Positions 13,251 through 24,974 of a stretch of DNA of 64,000 nucleotides are shown here, one piece after another. The stretch covers positions 1 to 64,000 of the forward strand of contig KN886742.1 in assembly GCA_000934455.1 (NCBI GenBank), given 5' to 3'. Position numbers and translations under genes: made by a program. A model generated the notes under the pieces. The model ran no database searches and had not been told where the DNA came from. It saw only the letters and a program-made list of their open reading frames with translations. The DNA comes from Apostichopus parvimensis. Its lineage: Eukaryota > Echinodermata > Holothuroidea > Aspidochirotida > Stichopodidae. Within the stretch, counting starts at the first letter, position 1. Every line of letters starts with the position of its first letter.

Positions 13251-15865
13251 TTTTTCATTTCGGCTATAATGTCAGAATTGTTGTGAAATTTGTCGGAAAA
13301 CAAGAATCGATAGTTTCCATGGAAACTGAATTGCAAAATCTAATTTCGAGATAATCTTGGATTTCATAATGTCACATTAAAAAGTGAATGCATTTGAGAT
13401 TTTATATAAGGACGTCTCTGTTGCCACAAATTTTGTTTCATCAGAAATGAGGGCAAATCCTTGAAATGTTATATGGAATAAAATTGAATGAAATGACATA
13501 TATAATCAGAATAGATTGAAGTAGTTACTTGTCATCTTCATACATGTGTCCTTCAAACAATGCAGCAGAACCACAGACTCATTTGAAAGTTTGCTATCAA
13601 TGCTGAATTTATCAGAATTTTTGATATTTTGAACAATGCCTTGTTGGTATGTTATTGTATAAACACTCTGGTTGCTTTGAGTTCAGAAAAGATTAGTTTA
13701 ATGCAACCATGTATTTGATTCAATTAAAATTAAACTTTGAATTTATTACTGTAGAATTAAAATGCTTTGTGAATAGCATCTGTTGTATCACTTGTGAAGT
13801 ATACAACAGTGACAATCTGCTCTGGTGGATGAATTCTGACTTACATGCATCAGCACAACTGCTGCACTCTTATCTACTGCTACACTGCACCGTGTTCTGT
13901 AAGGTAGCTTACAGTAGTAGTTAAAATATATCTTTAGACAGGAATGTTTGTGGTAATTGAAATGCATGTTAGAATAAGTAACTCAGCCACTTTCATTGAT
14001 GAGGAAGGGCCCCCACCTTTGTTTAGAGAATTTTTGTCTGGAATATAACTAAATTGTGTAAAAAATGTAACTCAAACTATGGCAGATGAATTTAATGTTC
14101 TGTACTAAGTACTAGATCAAAATTGACGCTGTACTGCAAGTATTTCTTGTATCTATGTTAGGACCATGTACTTAAATACTGCCCTCTCTTAAATACTGCC
14201 CTCTATACATTATATACACCAAACCAGGAGGGTATGTCTGAAATGTTCCTTGATTGATAATACACATAAATCATTTCAATGATAAATTTATATATTTTGA
14301 TTTTTATGCACCAGTTGGCATTTTTTAGCAAGTGGATAAAAATGTGAAATTCTCCATTCAGTAATTTTCTTTTTTTGCAAATGTTAAAATCAGTACTGGG
14401 GAGGGGTGGGAGGCGTGGGAGGCGTGGGAGGGGGATGAAATGGCAGAGTTGCATGGTATAAAACTGACATGCCAGTTACATTGTTTGACATCTTGCCAGA
14501 GTGTTTGTGAGCAGTCTAGGCTATAACTGACGACCTTTCCAAGTTTAAAGAGCGTAGGGAATAATTTATCCTGCATCGCTGCATCACAAACTGCTCTGCA
14601 AAGATGGTCAAATTGTTACACAAGTGCAAAGATGTTTAGCAGACTTTGTACATAGATAGGAACCTTGTAGTATTTTATAATCTGAGACAACAGTTCAGTG
14701 CCTTCAAAAACTGCTACACAAAATTTGTACACTAAATTATTCTTTTTCAGTACCTGCAAATTTCCTAAACAATTATTTACATTCGAGTCTCTCCACCTCT
14801 CTACATTTGTTAATGAATGAGGCATTGTATATTATTTGTGACAGTTGTTTCAACTATAACCAAGCATGCATGTAAATCACTTTCTGGATTCTCTTTCAAG
14901 TATTTTTGGCCCCTTCTTTGCACATTTTACAGCCAGTTCTCATCTGCTTAAGGGTCTTGAATTGAGAAGGAGTCAAAACAACTTAGACTTTTGACTTCTG
15001 AATGTGTACATGTATGTGGTGCTTTAGTCTAGCTGAAATTACAGATGGCTGGTATATATGTAGAGAGAAAGCTCACAGCAGACTTTTACTCTGTAATGGT
15101 GCTTGGTAATTGCAAAAAGACATGAAACTGTTTACCAGGCATGCCATGAAGTAATTATACAGGGATAAACAGCTGGTAAAGACAATGCATACATACTTGT
15201 GTAAAGCTATGTATGCATCATTATAATGTTGCATTGTAATCATTGTAAATCAATTAGGCAGATTAGATAGGAAAAAAACTAGTAGGCCTACCACTCTTTA
15301 ATTCTAAAGAGTGAACATTGACTCATTTTAGAGTGTCCAGGATTTTTTTTAATTTCACTGCTTCCAATTTGTGATATCCTACAAATGTTAACCTCAATTA
15401 GAGCAAAAATGTTCCCTGCATGGGTTACAGCTCTAATGTTGCGTGAAGCCACTCTTTGAACAGAGTGAAATGCACTCGGGAGCAAAATAGTTATCCTGGA
15501 AAATCACAACAAGTGAATTCTCACTCTTTGGAATAATTTCAAGTGAAATTTGCTAATTATGCTAAAGACATGCGTGGTGTTAAAAAATGAGGGAGTGGGA
15601 TAGACTGTAGGATGGGAAAGATGAGATGGAGTTATAGTAGGGTAGGGCACTGAATATGGTACCTGTATGTTCAGAATATTAATTGTGTATTGCACAAACT
15701 TTTAAAAATCTGTTCACAAATTTTCAGAATCAGAAAATGAAACTTCCCATTCCCACCCCCCTCCCCATCCAATGACCTTAGACTCTTTAGATCTTTATAG
15801 TTGACCTGTAAATTCAAGAAGTGAATCTTTGTGTCAAGTTAAGGTTCTATGCTACCGTAGTTCGT
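13251..15865. other. Unique AT-rich DNA, no supported gene
   Basis: Several open frames of 60-80 codons lie here on both strands without recognisable motifs. At 14173-14207 a 17-bp word (TTAAATACTGCCCTCT) occurs twice in tandem. At 14397-14433 there is a short G-rich repeat (GGGAGGCGT). Confidence 0.5.
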
Positions 15866-15867
15866 TC

Positions 15868-16785
15868 CTCAGCTGCTCTCAGATGAACCCTCAACATCCT
15901 TCAGATTAACCCTCTCATTTCACCCTCAGCATCCTTCTGTGATCCCTCTCTTTTCACTCTCAACATAGTTCAAATGACCCCATTATAATCCCCCCTCAAC
16001 ATCCTACTGTAGGTGATCTCTCTCATTTCACCCTCAGCATCCTTCAGGTGATCCCTGTCATTTCACCCTCAGCATCCTTCAGGTGATCCCTCTCATTTCA
16101 CCCTCAGCATCCTTCAGGTTCATTTCACCCTCAACATCCTTCAGGTGATCCCTCTCATTTCACCCTCAGCATCCTTCAGGTGATCCCTCTCATTTCACCC
16201 TCAGCATCCTTCAGGTGATCCCTCTCATTTCACCCTCAGCATCCTTCAGGTGATCCCTCTCATTTCACCCTCAGCATCCTTCAGGTCATCCCTCTCATTT
16301 CACCCTTAACATCCTTTAGGTGATCCCTCTCATTTCACTCTCAACATCCTTCAGGTGATCCCTCTCATTTCACCTTCAACATCCTTCAGATGAACCCTCT
16401 CATTTCACTCTCAACATCTCTTAGGTGATCCCTCTCATTTCACCATCAACATCCTTCAAGTGATCCCTCTCATTTCAACCCACGTCCTTCAGATGATCCC
16501 ATCATAATCACCCTAAACATCTTTCAGGTGATCCCTCTCATTTCACCTTCAACATCCTTCAGATGAACCCTCTCATTTCACTCTCAACATCTCTTAGGTG
16601 ATCCCTCTCATTTCACCCTCAACATCCTTCAAGTGATCCCTCTCATTTCAACCCACGTCCTTCAGATGACCCCATCATAATCACCCTAAACATCTTTCAG
16701 GTGATCCCTCTCATTTCACCCTCAACATCCTTCAGGTGATCCATCTCATTTCACCCTCAACGTCCTCCAGGTGATCCCCCCTATA
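15868..16785 (+). repeat. 35-bp minisatellite with ~173-bp higher-order repeat
   Basis: About 26 tandem copies of a 35-bp unit whose core reads CATTTCACCCTCAGCATCC then TTCAGGTGATCCCTCT. Successive units at 16024 and 16059 are exactly 35 bases apart. In the distal part, variant monomers recur as a block: the variant with CACGTCCTTCAGATGA is at 16481 and again at 16654, 173 bases apart, which is five monomers less two bases. The plus strand is strongly C/T biased. No coding content. Confidence 0.95.
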
Positions 16786-17139
16786 TAGAGGAGGCTTTAT
16801 AACCATTCATCTTTCATGGTCATTTAAGTCCAAGGTACAAAGACACTAATCACATAAATGAGAAACAGAAATGTCAGTACTTTGTTCACTATGTATGTAG
16901 GAACCTTTTAACTCCTGCTATCACCTCCTCTAAGTGTTATCTCTGTACCAGGTATGTATTGAATCCACCTCAACTATTTAACATGCAATATTAAACTAAT
17001 TCCAACCCTCCTACTTACTCATCTTGTTCTAAGCCAACCCCCCCCCTCCCTTCACCACTGCCTTTAAACGTCAAAATTTTCCAATAAGTTGCACAGCAGG
17101 TGTTTTTGTCTAATCGCAGACATTTAAAGTGTCCTTGAT
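16786..17139. other. Unique DNA, nothing recognised
   Basis: About 350 bases between the minisatellite and the CpG-bearing block. It holds a short C run at 17038-17046. No feature supported. Confidence 0.5.
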
Positions 17140-17526
17140 TAGCTCTCATAAGAGATGTAAATGAAGCATCGGAGCAACTCTTCACATGTACTCCGCCTCT
17201 CGGTGAGTTTGACTCGATGTATTAAGCTCATCTTCGGTTCTGCTCACATTCCGTGAAGTCAACATGTGTGTGTGATCTAGCTCACTCGCGAAACACTCTA
17301 GGATATTAAGCTACGTTTCTCGAGGACGGGGGACGGCGTTATCTATAAGTTAAACGATCTTGAGAAAAAGCCTTTTGTCGGACGAAGACAAAGTCAGCTG
17401 GAAGACTCAGTAGCTATATTAAACGGCGATTGATCATCTTCTGACATTTCTTGGACAACTTTTACACTCTCCAGAGTCGAGAAAAGAATCCTGTTAATAT
17501 TTTCTCTCCGTCTGTTTACGATTCAG
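17140..17526 (+). promoter_or_regulatory. Candidate promoter and 5' leader exon
   Basis: The block is CpG-rich for this window (ACTCGCGAAAC, TCTCGAGGACGG, GACGGCGTT) and free of repeats. From 17267 to 17526 there is no ATG on the plus strand, although several would be expected by chance in 260 AT-rich bases. This is what a translated mRNA's leader looks like. It ends in CAG followed by GTGTGT, an acceptable splice donor with the GT at 17527. I cannot place the start site. It would be the first exon of the model that continues at 17739 and 18674. Confidence 0.35.
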
Positions 17527-17738
17527 GTGTGTTCTCTTAGAACTGTGTTACGTCTCCCTTGTGTTTGTCATTCGAGATTGTATAAGTCACATCTGAGTTG
17601 AGCTTGAAGAGATTTTGCTTTTTGGAAAAAAGATTTTATAATTGATGATCGGTGCTCCACGCTTAAATGAATTAAGCTAATTGGCTGTGTTTTTCGTTTT
17701 CTTTTTTTCCTTCTACTCACTTGGGGTTTTTGCTGCAG

Positions 17739-17804
17739 AATCATCTTTGGAGTTCCAGAGTCTGATCCAGTTTCTGTTCTGACAATTTAAGTTGACATTT
17801 CTAG
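17739..17804 (+). other. Candidate 5' untranslated exon, 66 bp
   Basis: Preceded by a pyrimidine-rich stretch and GCTGCAG (17732-17738), a good acceptor, and followed by GTATGT (17805), a good donor. The 66 bases contain no ATG. Together with the ATG-free block upstream and the short leader at 18674, this makes a spliced leader of at least 330 nt without an upstream start codon. The exon has no other mark of its own, and splice signals of this strength also occur by chance. Confidence 0.25.
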
Positions 17805-18055
17805 GTATGTTGCTGTAACTACCCATATTGGAACTAAAAACGTTATTCGTCCTAAATTAATTCAGTTATCCTCGTAAAAAGTTTGCCTTCTCTATTTCCG
17901 ATAATGATATTAGGCAAAAACTTAACCGAATGAAAACGTGAAGTGAAGAGAATTTGAAATTAATACCAGACCAAACCTGACATTGCATAAATTTGGCTGC
18001 AGATCTGGCAAACCTTATATAAGTGGATTTTTTTTTTCACTGCCAAGGTATTCTA

Positions 18056-18565
18056 TTACTTTGTCAGCAATACCTGGAGATCCTTGCTTTTGAAATGTAA
18101 TATGCGTGGTTGAAAGGAAAGGAGATTAAATGAAAGCGATGCATTTTTCGATTCGTCTAGCCCGATGACGTTCGCTTTGTTTTTACAATGCGCTGATGAA
18201 GCCTTCTCATCTATTGACCGGTATTTTCTGGTAAAAAGACCAAGTTCAGGGATGAATAGCAAGTCTCTCACGATCTGACGGTGGTTGACGGAAAGTTTAT
18301 TCTCCACTTGCGAATCAATAAATTGACTATCGTTTGTCATATCTGCATAAATGCAGAGTTTTTTTTTTCTTTCCCGTCGGAGTTCCACCGTATCACGAGC
18401 TGTTGTAGAACAGACGTGTAGCATCAATTTTTGGGTATCAGATTGACTTTTCAGTACTGTGGGAAATCTCGTTTTCAACGCAATGGGAATCGGAATAGAG
18501 TTTTCCAAATAATTTTTGTTACGTCGTCGGTCGGCACACACCAGATCACAACAAATTATCACCAC
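18056..18565 (-). CDS. Long unassigned open frame, 170 codons
   Basis: This is the longest non-repetitive open frame in the window. It starts at a GTG rather than an ATG, so its true beginning is unclear. The product is basic and mixed in composition (it contains ATARDTVELRRERKK and RDLLFIPELGLF). I see no domain, signal peptide or membrane segment. It lies in the intron or leader region of the opposite-strand exon model, in a CpG-bearing block where stop codons are rarer, so an open run of this length could be chance. It could also be a single exon of a minus-strand gene. Function unknown. Confidence 0.15.
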   Translation of the reverse strand: MVIICCDLVCADRRRNKNYLENSIPIPIALKTRFPTVLKSQSDTQKLMLHVCSTTARDTVELRRERKKKLCIYADMTNDSQFIDSQVENKLSVNHRQIVRDLLFIPELGLFTRKYRSIDEKASSAHCKNKANVIGLDESKNASLSFNLLSFQPRILHFKSKDLQVLLTK

Positions 18566-18673
18566 GGTGACTGGAAGGATTGGCTTTTGTATCTCCGTTG
18601 CATCGAATGCAATTCAAGGAGTATTTTACGTCAACTTTTGTGTTCATATTTTTTTTGGTGGGAATTGCCATAG

Positions 18674-18756
18674 CAACCTTCAAAAATGATTCCTATGAGG
18701 ACCAGACAGCGAGTACGACATCCGCGCAGGGTCACTTTAGCTAATGTTGATTTCAA
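18674..18756 (+). CDS. Candidate first coding exon, Arg-rich N-terminus
   Basis: A T-rich tract and CCATAG (ending 18673) give a plausible acceptor, and CAA|GTAAGT at 18757 is a strong donor. The ATG at 18686 has A at -3 and an in-frame stop just upstream (the TAG of the acceptor). It opens a frame of 23 codons beginning MIPMRTRQRVRHPRR and ending VTLANVDF, leaving phase 2. Reading on into the intron meets a stop at once. I do not recognise the protein. The basic RxRQ..PRR cluster faintly recalls the N-terminal NuRD-recruiting motif of FOG, SALL and ZEB zinc-finger factors, but the key RRKQ core is not kept, so I give it no name. The 5' leader exons at 17.1-17.8 kb fit the same strand. Confidence 0.3.
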
Positions 18757-18759
18757 GTA

Positions 18760-21754
18760 AGTTTTGTTTTTCTTTTCTTTTTTAATGTTTTTCACATCTT
18801 TCAAAGGCATCCTTTTTCATTTTCATGTGTACCAATTTACGAACGACACCCAAGGCACTTCTTGTGTAACTGCAGTTTACCAAAGATAACCATTATAATA
18901 ACAGTTATTAAAAAATGAAAATAATACTTTGAACAGAATATATTATATGCTAATAAGCTATATTTAATGGAAAGAATACAATTAAGTGTGTATGAAGATG
19001 TTTTCAGAGTCCATGCAAGCTGACGTTTCTAATATCAAAATTGATATATAAATAGGACTATTCTTTATCAAGAACTGTATTTCAAAGGTTCATCTTTTGT
19101 GTATTTAGTGTGCATACATATAGAAATATAAGTACCATGTAGAATGGACAATACAACTGGGATACGTGACTAGAACTCTTGAAACTTGATACCATCGAAC
19201 GGTCTCCGCTGGGCTTCCCCTGCATTGTATTTAAGAGGTCTGCACGATCTGCCTTTGTTCTTAGGAACAAAAAAGACAATAGTCTTTAAAACAATGGAAG
19301 CTTGAGTACATGTATGCATATGTACATCCAGTATGTATGATTTTAAATTCAGAGATTAATTGTTTCTATATTTCTTTGGACAGATTTGTTTAAAATAAGT
19401 ACTACTTTGCAATCTTTAATGAGTTGGGATGGCTCCTGGTATTATTGGGGAAGGGGATGATGATATGAGGTATTGGTATAGACTTTGTATTCAAAGAAAT
19501 GAGCAAAATTACCTCCTAGCTGATATGAATGGAATGTATAGTGTCATCAATGCATTGGGGCATTGTTTGTTAAATTTACGGTATTAATTAATCACTATGC
19601 TATTCCTTAATGGTTTAAAACAATGATAGAGGATTTTAGATATTACATGAATGCTATTGGTTGTAAGAGAATTGGTGCGTGGTGGGGGGGGGGGCAGGGA
19701 TGGAGCATGTCTAATATAAAATTGAGCTTTTCAGTGCAGTGTTGTTGTTTTTCATGCTTATAACATATTATGTATATACAGAGCTGTGATCTTTTGGTAA
19801 AAACAAAGATCTCAATAATGTTTCTCTGTTTCTTTGGAGAATAAGAGATTGCCTGCATAATTTGTTAAAACACATTTAGCATTTCCTCAGTATTATACTG
19901 CAGAAAGGTCTACTTGTTGTGGGAATAATTTGTTTGTTTATAATGAAGTATATACTTTTCAATTCAATGACGGTGAATAGTCCAGGTGAGAATGAACTAT
20001 GATAGTGATCCTAGATTGTAACACATATCAGAAAAACATTGCCTTGCAGTGAAAGTCCACGACAGGTAAATCAATCGATTTGCGGCACTATTAGAAAGAC
20101 AATTACTCTTCATCGCATCACTTGTGTTTACAGTTTTGAGGGGGTTTTGAAATCATTATATTGTCTTTAAGAGCATCTAGTTTAAGTATGTGCATGTCAT
20201 TTCATGTATTTATCATGCATCATGCTCTTCTTCATGAACAAACAAACATATTCTGCAAGTTGCAACATTTAGCTGAACAGTATATTTGTCAGAAAGCTGT
20301 TTCAGTCCTACAGTGATAATAAAAATGATAATAATAAGAAGAAGAAGAAAGAATAAGAATAATATTAGTAAATTAGATTTACAAATAAAAAACAAACTCA
20401 AGGCAGTACTGTACAAGATAGAAATTAAACATATTGAGTAGATTCTGTAAACTTTGTGCACACCTCTGTGACACACTTTTATAATTAGATGACATGATAA
20501 TTATGATGAAGCCAAAACATTTACAGTTGATTCAATGTTGAGATTTATAATGTAAAATTATCTGAGAAGATTCATTTTTGCATAGAGATTCAGCAGACAC
20601 TGCTTTGAAGTTTCACGTGTTGGAAACAATCACCTGCACAAACTTACCAAACAAACATAAACTTTATAATGTATAAACATAGTACGGTGACATTGTACTG
20701 TATGACAAGTGCAAATTCTTTTCAATTTTCAATTCTTGTGTTTAACTTGGAGATAATTCAAACCTTTCAAAAGTGTACTTTTCCAGTTTGTTTACATGGA
20801 TTTAGCAAAGTTGTTTACACCAAAACTATCCTAATGGAAGAAGTTATAGAATAAAGAAAATGTCTTCTTATTAGTTTACAGAGTTCCTGAAAATTAAGCG
20901 ATACAATTTGAGGAAGTTTGTTTGTATTCTAAATAGTCAGCAGTATCGAAGAACATAGGTTTCATTGATTTTGTCAATTCACTTGATAGGCAATCTAGTT
21001 GTCAAAATAAAGTTGAAAGAATAAACTTGTATAAAGACATAAAGAATGAAAAAATAAACCTTCTCAGCACATTTGTTTTACATCCTTGGTTGCTATTTAG
21101 TTGAATATATTGCTCATTTGTAATGATTCTGTGCATTGCACACAATGTAAGTTGTTTGTCATTAGAGGTTACACTTTGCATGGATGACATCCGTATGAGC
21201 CCTTTAAAGCTAAGGTAACTGGTTATACAACAATAAACCTTGAAAGATGTAAAACAGAAGACAATAGCAAGCACTTCAGGTTGCTTTTGATTCTGTAGTT
21301 TTTAGAGAGAAAGAAGTAATGCATGAGTGATTGTCAACGTTCAGCAAAAACTATGTATCTTAAATTCGTAGCATAATTAAATTAATAGGGTAAAGAATAA
21401 ATGTAATAAGACTATACTTTAATGTAACTGCATGGATCACATTTCATGTTGTACATGAATTCATAGTGTATGTAGATGAAAGGACATTGTTATTTTTTTA
21501 TTTTTCATTTATGACCAATATTCTAATCAACATTTTTTGACATCAATTATGTAAATATGAAGAGAAAGCATCCTATGTATTTGCTAAGATTGAGGTTAAT
21601 ATAAATATTTTTGAAAGGATATTTTGAAAACCTCTTCCATGCAAATCAGAAATGGTTTACTCATGATTGTAGGTGAGTTGGTGAGAATTCATCTTTTTGA
21701 GATGACTTCATTGACATAAGACAGGGTTCAATTTAGGATATGATGGTAACTTAC
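18760..21754. other. Unique AT-rich DNA, no supported gene
   Basis: If the 18674 exon is real, this is the start of its intron. It contains an 11-base G run (19684-19694) and a small ATAATAAGAAGAAG run (20325-20355). Open frames of 60-90 codons show no motif. A minus-strand frame at 19082-19279 has a hydrophilic stretch (RTKADRADLLNTMQGK) but no splice context I trust. Confidence 0.5.
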
Positions 21755-21960
21755 TAACCTTATGAATATTCATAAAGCTGTCTTGAAAGTGGGACAGACA
21801 CACTTTGTGTCATGTATTTGTGATATATAGATTATGTCTTTACTCAATATATGATAACATATATCGAAACCTAATGTATATTCATAAAGCTGTCTAAGTG
21901 GGACAGAAACACATTATATCATGTGTGTTAGATATAGAATATGTATTAACTCAATTCAAC
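21755..21960 (+). repeat. Tandem duplication, two ~105-bp units
   Basis: ATATTCATAAAGCTGTCT occurs at about 21767 and again at about 21879. It is followed in both copies by AAGTGGGACAGA, CACA, a TCATGT block, GATATAGA and a TCAAT tail. The copies differ by several small indels. There is no coding content. Confidence 0.85.
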
Positions 21961-24782
21961 GAAAGCTATCATGGTGAAATTACATCTGGATGGCCTGAAA
22001 GTAATTATTATTGGAATCAATCTTTGAAAACCCCTTAAAGCACACAGCTGTTTCAGAATTTATAAGTATTGTTTTATAAATGAAAAATTTGATTTCAGTC
22101 CAATAAAAATGAATCCTTTTAGTTTTCAACATAGTTGATGGCCACTTGCAGGTTTTTGAACCTAATATTTCATTTTTAATTTGCAAACTGGATTGTGTTA
22201 GATTTCCCCTATCCTGAACAATTTTTCTAGTTGCTGGGCTTATATTATTCATTGGATTTATTAAAATTTTTGACAAAAAGGCTTGAGGGTGCTAAGATCA
22301 AAATCACAGTTAAAGCTGCAAAATGTTTGTGTACGTGTGACGATGGGATGATTTGTATCATAGTAAATTGGAATGGTGTAGCTATACATTCATACACAAA
22401 GGTCTCTAATGGACTAAAAAAGAAAACAACGATTATGTGTTCCCCGACTCCCCCACCCCCCCCACCCACACCCATTCACCCTCCCCCTGCAAGCTAACTT
22501 GATGACTTAGTTCAGCTTTGGTCAATTCCATACTTGGCAAGTTGCCCCCTTATAGCGAGTTTTGATCACACATGCTATTTTCTTTTGATGGAATGCTGTT
22601 CAACTTCAGCTTGTGAATATGTACCTAAATAAACAGTACAGCATTGTTTATAGGCAATCATCAGATGAATGAAATCTGTTTAATATTGCCCATGTATAAG
22701 TCATTCTTCCGAGGGATGATGTGTTGAGCGAGAGAGATAGAGGGGGGAAGGGAAGGGAGGAATGGGGAAATGGGAGAAGGAGGACTCTGGGAGTGACTTC
22801 AACAAAGGACTTGAACTGAGTTTTTTGTTCAACTAGGTGAAGAAAATTTCCATGACTTCAATTACCATGACATGGTATGGCAGGAGAATACTGGATATTG
22901 AACATTTCAGGTTAAGACTTCTGTTTTACAACCTATCGTAATTATCAGTAACTTTAATTGTTCATAGCGCCCACAAGAAAGTAAATTACTAATTATAAAT
23001 TGACGACAAGGGGACAGGTCGACTCTATGATCTCCTGGTTCGGACTGAACTCTTTAGACTAATTCAACGCCATGCTCTACATAAATCAGGTATAAATTGA
23101 GTGAAACATGTTATTATTGCGAAGAACCTGGTCACAAAGCCTGGATCTAAATTTCTGGTTTCAGTAATATCCCATAGACTTCTAAATTGTCAACCAAATG
23201 CAAAAAGCTGCACTATAATGTGCACAATTATGACATATCAAAATGAAAATAGCCAGTTTGACATTCTAATTAATATACCGAAACGTTTTCGTGTATCTCG
23301 CCAGAATAATATTCCAATGTCACCAGTTGCTTTCAACTAAATTAGTACTTGATAAATTTTTTTTTTTAATATATATTTTTTACCAAACCAGATCCATTTA
23401 CATACAAAGTGCATTCAACCCCATGATAATTAAGTCTTCCCGATGTTTAATAGCAATTGTTTCCATATTGTGTGTGTACTCAGTGTATTTGCTAATGCAC
23501 GGTCGTTTCTCTGTATTTATATATAAGACAGATATCACATCTAATAGAGCAGATAGAGAGATGAAAGATTTTATGACGATGACGACTAATATAATAGAAT
23601 ATTGATCGAGCATCCTCTGAAGGAAAGGAAAGGAAAAATAAAAAGGAAAGTGAAAATAGTAAACACAATAAAAAAAACTGTATGTGAGTATATATACTGA
23701 AGACAACCAACCATTATTGTGAATATAGTATAATAGCAGTCTCAAATAACACTTTTCAGGGACTTTTGTAAATGTCAGCTTTGTATTCTTGCAGATTAGT
23801 TTTTGATTTGATGTACATATATATATGTATATTATATATATTTAATTTAATATTTAATCGTAGTGGGTTGGAAAATATATATATGGCATCTACACTTTTA
23901 GAGGTTACAGTATTCAGCCTTGAAATTTTAATACTTCTGCTAGATATCACGATTGTTGGATTTTTATTATTAAGAGAAAAATACAAGAGCATAAAAAAAA
24001 TTGTAATATGATGATGTTAACAAAGATTAGGTGTGGCAAAAAAATTGTTTCAATCCACGTGGGAGGAAAATCGCACAGGTCTCGTTTAATTTTCTGCGAT
24101 CTGAGTTCTCTTTAAGAGTGAATAGAAATTAACATTTTTAAAAATTCACTTCTCAGTTGCTTCTCAGTTTTTTTGTCTTTGATCCAAGTAGTAATGGCCT
24201 TGAATACTAATGTGTGACACAGACCAGAAAACAAGGCATGGTGGATTTGTGGAGATGGCTTCTAAATCTATTCCCCCCAAAGACATGTACATTCTACAAA
24301 TAGTTAAATAAATTCTAGTTAAATAATCACTAGCATTAACTTAAAATTAGAAAGAGATATTTACTCGTTTCAGGATTTAAATAGTGATTTAACTGATGCA
24401 TCTTAATGTATGCATCTGTAACTTTCCACCATCTCTGTAGGATTTGGATGCATATCTTTTGTAAAAAAGTCACAAAACTTTAACAGTATTTAGATAGTAA
24501 ACTTATGTACATAATTATGGCCAAATAAAGGAATTATGGGTCAGTGATGCCATGCAGTCCTGCAGAAAGGATATACATAGTACTCCTATTTCGAAAAGGC
24601 AAATGTCTTTCGGTTCCATTGCATTGCCTTCTGTGGTTGCTCATGAGTATGTGTTCCCTGAACTTCCTGTGTGGTAGGGGAGGGGGGGTTAGGGGGTGGG
24701 GGAGAAGAGCAAGTTGTTCAAGCAAAGAATTGGACCCAACCATCATCATTAATAGAGCTATACTATATTTAAGTAAACAGAA
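21961..24782. other. Unique AT-rich DNA, no supported gene
   Basis: It contains a C-rich run (22441-22492) whose translations look like proline- and glycine-rich ORFs, a G-rich purine patch (22740-22790) and a G-rich patch (24676-24710). An AT-rich stretch at 23350-23900 carries open frames on both strands without motifs. A short CpG-bearing stretch at 24050-24110 stands out slightly. No gene recognised. Confidence 0.5.
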
Positions 24783-24974
24783 GTTGAGTCACTCCCAGAT
24801 TAATGTATGTCGTCCAGTTACAGAGTCGCAGACAATTGACAATTCATAATCATGGACGTTAAAAATGAATCTATAGGAGACTGACTTCGGTCAGCTTGCG
24901 GCTTTGATATATAAGCCAATGATGGCTTCTTCGCGAGTTCCTGCTTGCAGGAGGATCTAAAATACAATACAATA
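24783..24974 (+). mobile_element. tRNA-derived SINE, 5'-truncated (copy A)
   Basis: Sense-strand copy of the family best seen at 26.5 and 28.4 kb. It begins inside the tRNA-like head at the B-box remnant (GAGTCACTCC) and lacks the A box. The body is present, including the CTGACTTCGGTCAG hairpin (24879-24892) and CCTGCTTGCAGG. It ends in AATACAATACAAT, the tail. Most of the family's body is retained, so this is truncation at the 5' end or loss of the head. Confidence 0.9.

Noticed and set aside
15868-16785. CRISPR-like array
   Set aside because: Units are directly adjacent without unique spacers and the DNA is eukaryotic; it is a minisatellite. The same holds for the 17-, 20-, 29-, 34- and 41-bp arrays.
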